The notes below the pieces were generated by a model. That model was not told the origin of the DNA and searched no databases. It saw nothing but the letters and a program-made list of their open reading frames with translations. The position numbers were made by a program, and so were the translations under genes. From positions 1 through 64,000 of the forward strand of contig JANQEU010000085.1 in the NCBI GenBank assembly GCA_028278225.1: a DNA stretch of 64,000 nucleotides. Direction: 5' to 3'. The DNA is from Cyclobacteriaceae bacterium. Lineage in GTDB: Bacteria > Bacteroidota > Bacteroidia > Cytophagales > Cyclobacteriaceae. Of the stretch, positions 56,587 through 64,000 are shown in pieces (the stretch's first letter is position 1; each line of letters begins with the position of its first letter).

Positions 56587-57143
56587 TTTTTCCCGTAGGC
56601 GCCTGGTTCGCTACCTGGTTGCAACATCCCTTCTGATTCCGGATCTTGTATATTTTCTCTTGAAAATTCGTGAAGACTATCAATGTCATCAATCATAAAC
56701 CCATCCCTGACATAAAACTCGGAATCGAACTGTCCTTTCCAAAACGCGCCGCCAGGTAAATCCAGGCTGGGGTTCATTTTTTTCAACTCCCTATGGACTA
56801 CAAACATATAACCTTCAGGTATTTCCACGTCAGGTTCAATTGGATCAGGTTTGGAGAAAGTTCCTGTCCCATTCCCCTGAAGAACCAATGTAAGCGATAA
56901 TCTTTTTTCATCATCATCGACTTCAAACCGGGTCGAGTCCACTCTCAGGCTTACAGGGCCTTTATAATTTACTCCCAGCAATTCGATCTTGTTGATTTTC
57001 ATGTTGTCTCCATTCTTTCTAATGTGGAATCTTGCATATAGTATAAAAAGGGTTCCATATACCTGGGTAACGTAAATTGCCTGGTATCTTTTGTCGCTTT
57101 CGCTAAAATTTACAGTAGTAGAAAACTCTAGTTCCGGATTCAT
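56550..57143 (-). CDS. Hypothetical protein upstream of the sensor kinase
   Basis: From ATG at 57143 (MNPELEF) the gene encodes 198 aa, beta-rich in the first half (IYVTQVYGTLFILYARFHI, NKIELLGVNYKGPVSLRVD, LSLTLVLQGNGTGTF) with no signal peptide and no known family. An in-frame ATG at 57233 would add an unlikely basic leader. The end overlaps the kinase start by 37 nt, so it is probably coupled and may belong to the same signalling operon. Confidence 0.5.
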   Translation of the reverse strand: MNPELEFSTTVNFSESDKRYQAIYVTQVYGTLFILYARFHIRKNGDNMKINKIELLGVNYKGPVSLRVDSTRFEVDDDEKRLSLTLVLQGNGTGTFSKPDPIEPDVEIPEGYMFVVHRELKKMNPSLDLPGGAFWKGQFDSEFYVRDGFMIDDIDSLHEFSRENIQDPESEGMLQPGSEPGAYGKNCPIGFAMIKFS

Positions 57144-57432
57144 AATTTTCAAGTTATTGTTCTTACTTTCTTTTATAGTTATTCTCGAAGTTATCGATTT
57201 CAACAGACGTTTTATTTCTGTATAGCCAAACATGTAAAGCGTATTTATCTAAGCAATCCTACGAATAATACTCATAGTATCAAATACTTAATTTTGGGTA
57301 TTTTGCAACATAAATGACTATAATCTCTCACACCTCACAGAGATTTTTGTCATCAGCGGACATTGTACATTCCGGGTCATGGAGTACGAACCATAAGATG
57401 CTTTGTTGATTATCATTCTAAAAATAAGCCTT

Positions 57433-57678
57433 TCAACCTATGTAAAACGTTTCGTAAGGTTGCACCAGACCCAATTCGAACGATTTTCTTATTAGGTGAG
57501 CGGTGTTCTTTGCTTTGATCTTTTGAATAATGTTTCTACGATGCGTATCAACCGTATGTACACTAATAAATAGTTTCTCTGAAATTTCCTGACTACTCAT
57601 TCCATGTGAAAGAGCTGCAATTATTTCTATTTCTCTTCGTGAAATTTGTTTTGGCTTGCTATTTACAGATGCTAACAT
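57433..57678 (-). CDS. Orphan LuxR-type (GerE) HTH protein
   Basis: An 81-aa protein whose core is a LuxR-type helix-turn-helix (ISRREIEIIAALSHGMSSQEISEKLFISVHTVDTHRRNIIQKIKA). No receiver or ligand domain is attached. The reading frame stays open upstream to about 57820 but has no ATG, GTG or TTG there. It lies between the kinase locus and a LytTR response regulator and may be their output partner. Confidence 0.7.
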   Translation of the reverse strand: MLASVNSKPKQISRREIEIIAALSHGMSSQEISEKLFISVHTVDTHRRNIIQKIKAKNTAHLIRKSFELGLVQPYETFYIG

Positions 57679-57799
57679 TTCGCGGCTTTTTGATTTGAAA
57701 TTATCAGCAGCCGGAGGATTTTGAAAATAATCTTTGTGAAGGGCAATAATTCCTTTGTGAAATAAAAAATATTTTTTTAAGTCCTTTTTGGACCGGGTA

Positions 57800-58531
57800 T
57801 TAAATGAACCTGAATCTTCTCAGAAACTCTTCTTTGTGGCTTAAACTAATTGGTATTGCCGAACCCTTGATGAACAGCCTGTTGCCCTCGTATTCATCGA
57901 CAAGGGTCAAATTAACCAAGTAGGAACGGTGTACTCTAAGAAATTGATCATGGTTAAGGTTCTCCTCAAAAGTCTTCAAATTTATTGCAAGCGTGAACTT
58001 TCCATTTTCAGAATAAATATTGGTATAACTACCTGTGGCTTCAGCATAATATATACTGTCCAGAGCTATCTTACGGAACCTGCTTTGTTCTCTGATAAAA
58101 ATAAAGTCCGAAATGATGTAGGAATCATTTTTTGGAGGATTATTTGCTTCTATTAAATTATTAAATGCCATTTCAACGGCTAATTGTAGATTTCGGGCTT
58201 CAAAAGGTTTAATGATAAATGCCGATGGTTTCAATTCCTTTGCCCGGTTTATGAAATGGTCGTTGTCATAAGCTGTTAAGAATATAATGGCACAGGTAAG
58301 TTTTTGATTTATCTGATGGGCCAGTTCAATCCCGTCGATCTGTCCTTTGATATTGATGTCTAACAAAACAACGTCGGCAGGCGTTCGGTCCAGGATGGCC
58401 AGGGCCTCTTGTCCTCCTTCGGCCTGACCGATTACTTCATAACCAGCCTTTACCAGCAGCTCCCGAATTTCTTCGGATACTATCCATTCGTCCTCTACAA
58501 TAAGTATCCTGATGGTTTGCATTTCCTGCAA
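57800..58531 (-). CDS. LytTR-family response regulator
   Basis: Residues about 6-125 are a receiver domain (ILIVEDEWIV, phospho-acceptor D58 in VVLLDINIKG, conserved Lys in IIKPFEARN); a LytTR DNA-binding domain follows (about 145-243; IYYAEATGSYTNIY, LRVHRSYLVNLTLVDEYEGNRLFI). Its cognate kinase is not adjacent but the HisKA_2 kinase 1.2 kb downstream is a candidate. Upstream is a 95-nt gap to the MFS gene. Confidence 0.9.
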   Translation of the reverse strand: MQEMQTIRILIVEDEWIVSEEIRELLVKAGYEVIGQAEGGQEALAILDRTPADVVLLDINIKGQIDGIELAHQINQKLTCAIIFLTAYDNDHFINRAKELKPSAFIIKPFEARNLQLAVEMAFNNLIEANNPPKNDSYIISDFIFIREQSRFRKIALDSIYYAEATGSYTNIYSENGKFTLAINLKTFEENLNHDQFLRVHRSYLVNLTLVDEYEGNRLFIKGSAIPISLSHKEEFLRRFRFI

Positions 58532-58626
58532 ATGATTGATAATGGTTGGTTATAAAGATTAAATATAATGCCGGAGAGCCTCAGAATGTTAAAAAATCTG
58601 GATTCGTCTAACAACCTCCATCAACT

Positions 58627-59985
58627 TTATACCCCTTCATTCATTCTCCTGCTTTCCAGTTCTTCCTGCATCAAAACAGATGTTTTCCTGTCGATGGTAT
58701 AGAAAAATAAGAAAATGGCACATGACATATATAGGATTCCCGGAAATACCGATATCATCAATTTTATACCGGTAAGAGCAGCTGCCGTTTGAGTCACATT
58801 GGGTACGAACTTAAACAATGCAAGCAGCCATCCTGCCAAAGCTCCGCCGATACCCCACCCGGCCTTTTGCGCGAATGTCGCCGCTGAAAATACCAGTCCC
58901 GTGGACCTGCGCCCGGTTTTCCATTCGGAATAGTCCGCGGTGTCAGCCAGCATGGTCCATAATAGCGGAACAGCGGGAGCATATGCCATCTTAGCGAATA
59001 TGTTGATGACATAGATGGTCACAATATCCTTCTCTCCCGGAAGGTACAGCAACATAAAAAAGAAGCCTGACAGTAAGGAACTCGCCAGAAAAACGTTTCG
59101 TTTGCCAAATTTTTTGGCCAGAGATTTCGAAAAAGGAATAGCTACGATAAGCGCCACTGTTCCGATCACATTGAACAACTGCACGTTCTCTTCATTACCA
59201 ATATAATATTTGAAATAATAGGCAATGGAGAGATTTTGAAGGGCAAACATGACAAAAGATATGATTCCCACAAAAAACAATATCACCCATGGTCTGTTCT
59301 TTACCAGGTTCTTGAAATCCTCCTTCAGAGATTCCTTTTGTTCCTTTGGAGGCGCCACCCGCTCTTTTGTAGAGATAAAGGTTACCATGAACAGGGCAAA
59401 ACTGATCACTGAGAACAGGACCAGCGTAAGTTGATAGCCCAATGCATCATTGCCGTCCCCGAAATATTTCGCCAGCGTCAATGCAGTCCCTGAAACAATA
59501 AGCTGACCCACAAACGCGAATACAAAACGATAGGAATTAAGCTCGGTTCGTTCCAGGGAATCAGCAGTCATGACAGCACCCAGGGAAGAATATGGCAAAT
59601 TAATCGCGGTAAAAACGGTCATTAGCAGCAAATAAGTTGTCCCCGCATATATGACTTTGCCTGTTCCGCCCAAATCGGGAGTGGTGAATGTCAATACAGC
59701 CAGGATACCATAGGGTAATGCCATCCATAAAATGTAAGGTCTGAACTTTCCCCACCGGGTTTTTGTCCGGTCTGCAATCACCCCCATAACCGGATCGCTG
59801 GCCACATCCCAAAACCTGGCGATCAACATGATGGTACCGGCGGCGGCTGCGGAGATCCCGTAGGTATCGGTATAAAATATGAGGATCCAGAAACCAACCA
59901 TATCCCATACGAAATGAGATGCGGTATCTCCGACACTGTATCCTATTTTTTCTCTGAGGGATAATCTGGTCGCTATTTTATTCAT
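58627..59985 (-). CDS. GPH-family sugar:cation symporter (MFS)
   Basis: A 452-aa twelve-helix transporter with the GPH motif DPVMGVIADRTKTRWGKFRPYILW in the first loop and the matching AKKFGKRNVFLASSLL and ADTADYSEWKTGRRSTG in the second half. It should import a glycoside, hexuronide or similar sugar with H+ or Na+. It is divergent from an oxidoreductase gene at 60334, and both fit a carbohydrate catabolic unit. Confidence 0.85.
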   Translation of the reverse strand: MNKIATRLSLREKIGYSVGDTASHFVWDMVGFWILIFYTDTYGISAAAAGTIMLIARFWDVASDPVMGVIADRTKTRWGKFRPYILWMALPYGILAVLTFTTPDLGGTGKVIYAGTTYLLLMTVFTAINLPYSSLGAVMTADSLERTELNSYRFVFAFVGQLIVSGTALTLAKYFGDGNDALGYQLTLVLFSVISFALFMVTFISTKERVAPPKEQKESLKEDFKNLVKNRPWVILFFVGIISFVMFALQNLSIAYYFKYYIGNEENVQLFNVIGTVALIVAIPFSKSLAKKFGKRNVFLASSLLSGFFFMLLYLPGEKDIVTIYVINIFAKMAYAPAVPLLWTMLADTADYSEWKTGRRSTGLVFSAATFAQKAGWGIGGALAGWLLALFKFVPNVTQTAAALTGIKLMISVFPGILYMSCAIFLFFYTIDRKTSVLMQEELESRRMNEGV

Positions 59986-60333
59986 GTCACGATATTTGTG
60001 TTAAATCAAGTCAGGTCCTGGGATCTCCTGCAGATCGGGGTGACGCAAATATAGTTTCTTCTGCTAAGTGACTGACGAAGTGTGATATGTCCCTGCCAAA
60101 ACCTTTCCCTATGATCGTGAGGAACATAGAAATGAGCGCCCAGGCTACAGGTCTGGTCTACTCCTGCCCAAATGAAATTCTAACAAGGAATTCAACCCTA
60201 ATATGGCTTAGACCACCTGGCTAAACTAGTCATCACCCCGAATCTAATTCCTGCTCTTTTTGTGAATCAAAAAGTTCATGACGAACTTCAAAACTTAATA
60301 TTGTAAAACCGGAAAGTTTCAAAAACATTTGAG
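59986..60333. other. 348-nt divergent intergenic region
   Basis: No gene. It should contain both divergent promoters. An inverted repeat AAGTTC-ATGAC-GAACTT (60272-60288) and a -7-like TAATATTG (60296-60303) lie before the oxidoreductase start. Confidence 0.45.
60272..60303 (+). promoter_or_regulatory. Operator-like inverted repeat and candidate -7 element
   Basis: AAGTTC (60272-60277) and GAACTT (60283-60288) form a perfect 6-bp inverted repeat with a 5-nt spacer, followed by TAATATTG (60296-60303), one mismatch from TAnnTTTG. The position, overlapping where the -33 element would be, suits a repressor site. Confidence 0.35.
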
Positions 60334-61410
60334 ATGAGCGATAAATTGAGAGTACTTGTAGCAGGTGTGGGAAATATGGGTGCTTCCCACGCAAGATCAT
60401 ATCATAAATTGCCTTCTTTCGAAATCGCGGGACTGGTATCCAGAACACCAGACCGCAGGGCAGCTTTGGCAGCTGAATTGGGTGGAGTGCAGCAGTTCAA
60501 TGATTTTGACCTTGCCCTGAAAACCACCAAACCCGATGTGGTGTCTGTCAACACTTACCCTGACACGCATAAAGAATTTGCGATCAAAAGTATTGAAGCA
60601 GGAGCGCACATATTCATCGAAAAGCCACTGGCTGAGACTGTAGCAGATGCTCAGGAAATCATCCGGCAGGCTGAAGAAAAGAATAAAAAGGTCGTCGTCG
60701 GATACATCCTGAGACAACATCCAACCTGGAAGAGGTTTATAGAGATTGCTCAAAACCTGGGTAAGCCCCTGGTCATGCGGATGAACCTCAACCAGCAAAG
60801 CAGCCGGGATAACTGGGAAACACATAAACATCTGATGGAATCCATGTCTCCTATTGTCGATTGCGGTGTGCACTATGTGGATGTCATGTGCCAGATGACC
60901 AAAAGCAGGCCCTTAAAAGTGCATGCCATAGGAACAAGGCTCACGGATGAAATCAGCCCGGATATGTATAACTACGGACAGCTACAGGTCAGTTTTGAGG
61001 ACGGGTCGGTCGGCTGGTACGAAGCGGGCTGGGGCCCGATGATGAGTGAAACCGCTTTTTTTGTAAAAGATGTGATCGGGCCTGCGGGCAGCATCAGTAT
61101 AGTGGAACCAAGGTCCGATACTGTTTCGGATACTTCGGACATTGACAGCCATACTAAAACCAACCAATTGCTGCTTCATCACCAGGAAAGAAATGAACAT
61201 GGGGCTTTTGCCAAACAGGACGAGTGGATTGACACGAGCAGTGAGCCGGACCATCAGCAATTATGTGACCTTGAACAGGAATTTTTGCAGCGGGCTATTC
61301 ATGAAGACCTGGATATGTCATCCCATCTTTCGGATGCCGTTAACAGTCTGAAGATCGTTCTTGCCGCCGATGAGTCCATTCGGATGGGCAAAATTGTTTA
61401 TCTGAAATAA
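60334..61410 (+). CDS. Gfo/Idh/MocA-family oxidoreductase
   Basis: The N-terminal Rossmann domain has LVAGVGNMGASHA (G11-G13-G16) and the dinucleotide-binding Glu-Lys-Pro motif (FIEKPLA, about residues 92-98); the second domain has DCGVHYVDVMCQM with the catalytic-type Asp/His. It is a cytosolic NAD(P)-dependent sugar or cyclitol dehydrogenase by family. Divergent from a GPH-family sugar symporter. Confidence 0.9.
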   Translation: MSDKLRVLVAGVGNMGASHARSYHKLPSFEIAGLVSRTPDRRAALAAELGGVQQFNDFDLALKTTKPDVVSVNTYPDTHKEFAIKSIEAGAHIFIEKPLAETVADAQEIIRQAEEKNKKVVVGYILRQHPTWKRFIEIAQNLGKPLVMRMNLNQQSSRDNWETHKHLMESMSPIVDCGVHYVDVMCQMTKSRPLKVHAIGTRLTDEISPDMYNYGQLQVSFEDGSVGWYEAGWGPMMSETAFFVKDVIGPAGSISIVEPRSDTVSDTSDIDSHTKTNQLLLHHQERNEHGAFAKQDEWIDTSSEPDHQQLCDLEQEFLQRAIHEDLDMSSHLSDAVNSLKIVLAADESIRMGKIVYLK

Positions 61411-61467
61411 ATTGACAGTTACATATTTTGGAATTAATAACAATACATATGGCCAGGTGGATTATGA

Positions 61468-63000
61468 TCACTTACTCAATTTAGGGATAACCTCCTCCAG
61501 GTAGGCATCTACATCACCGCGCGTTTTGAGTCCTGAAAATCTTTTGAAGATCTCCCGCTTTTCAGCATCCGATTGTGCAGCTTCCAGTTCGCTCTTCAGA
61601 ATGACATGCAGAAATCCCGGTATATTCCCGGTATCCAGTGTATCGTTTTCGTCATACATTTTTCCGGAAGGTCCCGCCTGCATAGTTACCGGAACGGGAT
61701 TGGGCAATTTCTCAGGAGAAGGGCGCACTTCGGGTTCAGATACCAGTCTCGTCAGATCATTCGCTGTGGCATCCCTGTCAGTAAGAGGGTCGATGCCCAG
61801 CATGATCTCCATGGTAGACAACACTGATGTATGGTCATAGACAGTGTGATCGATGCTGTTAGCAGGTGTATAAGGAGAAACTACGATCGTAGGTAGCCGG
61901 GGACCATACTGATCATACAGGAATCCGTGATGTTTTTGCGGATCAATATTTGTTTTAGTGGGTTTATCGCCGGGAGGTATTGCCCTGGGCGGCGTGACGC
62001 GATCATAAAAGCCTCCATGCTCGTCGTAAGTTATGATCAGCATGCTTTGCTCCCAGAGTTCGGAATTCCTTATAGCTTCATAGGTTTCTTTAATTAACAA
62101 TTCTCCGTTTGTTATGCCGTCGAGGGGGTGCTGAGAATTCCCGCCTTCATTATACTTCAAGTCTCCGTAATTAGGTTCGATAAAGGTGAAAGCCCAGGGA
62201 TAATCCCCGTTCAGGTCATCTTCAAAATCATTGAAAGAGTTGATATCCGAAGATCTGATCCCTTTCAGTGACATCACAATCGGAAAAGAACCTACAAAAG
62301 GAAAGGAACCTGAAGTAAAATGCGGGAACTTCCAACCGCCACCGTACAAGCGGTATGAATCTGCGGACATTCGATCGAAAATGGTGCCGTTTTCAAATGA
62401 AAAACCCTGTTCCCTTGTATCCAGGAGGAACTTTTCCACCATGATCTTCTCGATGAGATCACTGCTTGGTGAATCGTCCAGGCCACCGGTAGAGGCTGCG
62501 TGAAGAAAAAGACGATTGGGCCAAGTAGGGCCCGGCATGGACGAGAACCACATATCGCACACTGCAAAGTTTTCAGCAAGGGCCATCATTACCGGCAGTT
62601 GGTCCGGGGTGTAACATTTCATATTCTCCTCTTTGTCAGATCCCCAGTTTTTTATGAAGCCGGAGACATTTCCGGGCATTCCCTCGCCACTGAGATTCGG
62701 CGGAAGCATTGGGTAAGGACCGGGTTTCCAGTCTCCTTCATCAAGTCCTGTCATCTGCTGAAAAACATCCAAAAAATTATGTCCCGGATCGCTTGTTAGT
62801 TGTTTTATATCCCCTCCCTTCGTCACATTCGGATCCCCGTCAGGGATGCCTGTTACGGATGTCTTGCCGCCAGACCCGGGAGTGACATTGGTACCATTAA
62901 GCCCTGAAAACCCAAGCATATGATCAAATGACCGGTTTTCCAGCATCAGTACAAAGATGTTTTTGATATTGGGGTTTGCGTAATTCTTTCTTTCAGTCAT
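61468..63000 (-). CDS. Phospholipase C/acid phosphatase-type phosphoesterase
   Basis: The protein belongs to the phosphoesterase family of PLC and AcpA: NIFVLMLENRSFDHMLGFSG (about 13-33), PGPTWPNRLFLHAASTGG, LIITYDEHGGFYDRV and GPRLPTIVVSPYTP, then DHTSVLSTMEIMLG. The conserved acidic and histidine residues of the metal site are all in place. No signal peptide is evident at the N-terminus, unlike many secreted homologues; the location is therefore uncertain. Monocistronic, converging with the oxidoreductase gene. Confidence 0.85.
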   Translation of the reverse strand: MTERKNYANPNIKNIFVLMLENRSFDHMLGFSGLNGTNVTPGSGGKTSVTGIPDGDPNVTKGGDIKQLTSDPGHNFLDVFQQMTGLDEGDWKPGPYPMLPPNLSGEGMPGNVSGFIKNWGSDKEENMKCYTPDQLPVMMALAENFAVCDMWFSSMPGPTWPNRLFLHAASTGGLDDSPSSDLIEKIMVEKFLLDTREQGFSFENGTIFDRMSADSYRLYGGGWKFPHFTSGSFPFVGSFPIVMSLKGIRSSDINSFNDFEDDLNGDYPWAFTFIEPNYGDLKYNEGGNSQHPLDGITNGELLIKETYEAIRNSELWEQSMLIITYDEHGGFYDRVTPPRAIPPGDKPTKTNIDPQKHHGFLYDQYGPRLPTIVVSPYTPANSIDHTVYDHTSVLSTMEIMLGIDPLTDRDATANDLTRLVSEPEVRPSPEKLPNPVPVTMQAGPSGKMYDENDTLDTGNIPGFLHVILKSELEAAQSDAEKREIFKRFSGLKTRGDVDAYLEEVIPKLSK

Positions 63001-63230
63001 GATTAAATGGTTATTTGCAAAATATTATTTATTCAGTAGTTGCAAACAAACTGGGAAAATCTATTTATTCTGTCAATACCCTGATTTAGGGAATATCCGT
63101 ACCCAGTTATTGGTAGCGCCGGAATATGAATTTGTCTTACCCTTACACAAGATTGAGCTACGTTGTCCTAAAAACGGTAAAGTCAAGTCCTACAACAAAA
63201 TAAAAAGTCTTCAGTCCTGGTTTTCCCATG

Positions 63231-63950
63231 TCAGATGACCTGAATAATCACATAGCCATTCTTCTTTTTATGTGACCGGAAATCAATTCTGTTGGAATAC
63301 TTTTTCTTCCAGGTATTTACAGCATCCGCTACCTCACTGATGCTGACATAGTCGTGCACAAACATGATCTTTGCTCCATTCGGATTCAATGCAGTCAACC
63401 CTACCTCCAGATCCCAGTAAGTCCCTTCAAAAGAATGATCTCCATCTACCAGGATCATGTCCGCTCTACGGTCTGACGCAAGTTGGTTCAAAACAAAATG
63501 TGGCGCTTCGGGAAGGTCCATGCGGCCATCATCCCAGGGTTTGACCGAATATCCTTTGTGAAATTTGATAAGATCCTCGAGGCCGCAATTTCGAACAACT
63601 TTTTTTGCAATGCCTACGGGATCGGAGATAACTTCCTGACCATATAATGGTGGCTCCGGATCAATAGTATCGATTCTGCCCGTAACACCCTTTTTCCTAA
63701 GGGCCAAAGCCATGGAAATGGCAGAAAAACCAGCATGTGTTCCCGTTTGGATGATATATCTTATTGATGAAGACAGAACGATGGTGTGTAGCGCGCTCAG
63801 AAAATATATCTGATCGCTGCTGTCAATCTCCCATCGATAACCGGCGTTGGCATAAACCAACTCCAATTCACGTTTAAAGGAAGAGCTATCTTTCCAGGCA
63901 GCATTTATGCTTTTGCATATTTCATTCAGATCACAAGTGGCATTACTCAT
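63231..63950 (-). CDS. Class I SAM-dependent methyltransferase
   Basis: A 239-aa protein of the Methyltransf_24/CmcI-like type: motif I region YIIQTGTHAGFSAISMALAL, then IDTIDPEPP, an acidic MILVDGDHSFEGTYWDLEVGL and a late IMFVHDY. The first Glu of motif I is replaced by Gln. The substrate is unknown; O-methylation of a sugar or small molecule is typical. The gene ends the window on the minus strand. Confidence 0.75.
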   Translation of the reverse strand: MSNATCDLNEICKSINAAWKDSSSFKRELELVYANAGYRWEIDSSDQIYFLSALHTIVLSSSIRYIIQTGTHAGFSAISMALALRKKGVTGRIDTIDPEPPLYGQEVISDPVGIAKKVVRNCGLEDLIKFHKGYSVKPWDDGRMDLPEAPHFVLNQLASDRRADMILVDGDHSFEGTYWDLEVGLTALNPNGAKIMFVHDYVSISEVADAVNTWKKKYSNRIDFRSHKKKNGYVIIQVI

Positions 63951-64000
63951 GGCAACCGGTTATTGATCTACGACAAATCTGATAAGCTTTTGCATCTCGC

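Noticed and set aside
62999-63238. 79-codon + strand frame between the phosphoesterase and methyltransferase genes
   Set aside because: No motifs, and the region is an ordinary gap between two minus-strand genes.

Overview
The window looks like chromosomal DNA of a Bacteroidota bacterium, most likely of the Cytophagales type. The evidence is a TonB-dependent receptor with an N-terminal carboxypeptidase-regulatory-like domain, several LytTR regulators, a membrane-anchored AraC regulator, a DUF5916 outer-membrane protein, HisKA_2 kinases with TPR-like sensors, weak Shine-Dalgarno signals, and at least one good match to the Bacteroidota promoter (TTG, about 18-19 nt, TAnnTTTG). No rRNA, tRNA, CRISPR array, transposase or phage module was recognised. 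All family assignments come from reading motifs; no database search was run.

Layout. 0.4-9.1 kb: an APC permease fused to a TrkA/RCK module, a GAF-class III cyclase, an amidohydrolase, a DUF350-like membrane protein coupled to a transglutaminase-like protein, and a membrane-bound AraC regulator. 9.4-12.6 kb: a CPBP protease coupled to a TonB-dependent receptor. 12.8-15.8 kb: small accessory genes (haloalkane-dehalogenase-like hydrolase, VOC protein, HXXEE protein) and a 5'-truncated glutamate-receptor-like channel, with duplicated hairpin modules and a second gene-end scar. 15.9-24.2 kb: a DUF5916 protein, a LytTR regulator with DoxX, an ECF sigma/anti-sigma/secreted-protein operon, and a serine hydrolase with TPRs.

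24.7-42.55 kb is the most unusual region: seven tightly packed + strand genes (spacings from a 14-nt overlap to 43 nt). Three very large proteins (1540, 1651 and 743 aa) have no signal peptide and carry many Ser/Gly tracts written in mixed codons. The 1651-aa protein looks like a DUF6603 protein. Two smaller beta-rich proteins accompany them. The operon continues into a 1296-aa multi-domain glycosyltransferase (GT9-like, two GT71-like and one GT34-like modules) and an endonuclease/exonuclease/phosphatase-fold protein. A convergent FkbM-like methyltransferase abuts the end. My main hypothesis is a self-contained system that makes a large, Ser-tract-bearing, possibly O-glycosylated assembly; its function is unknown.

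43.8-49.6 kb: a DUF2306-like membrane protein, an S41 peptidase with a secreted partner, a MITE-like inverted repeat, an LVIVD-repeat lipoprotein and a CPBP/DUF2975/XRE cassette. 49.7-58.5 kb: AT-rich minus-strand genes for cell-envelope proteins, a metzincin-like metalloprotease, a receiver-only response regulator, a HisKA_2 kinase, an orphan LuxR-type HTH and a LytTR response regulator, probably one signalling locus. 58.6-64 kb: a GPH-family sugar symporter divergent from a Gfo/Idh/MocA oxidoreductase, a phospholipase C-type phosphoesterase and a class I methyltransferase.
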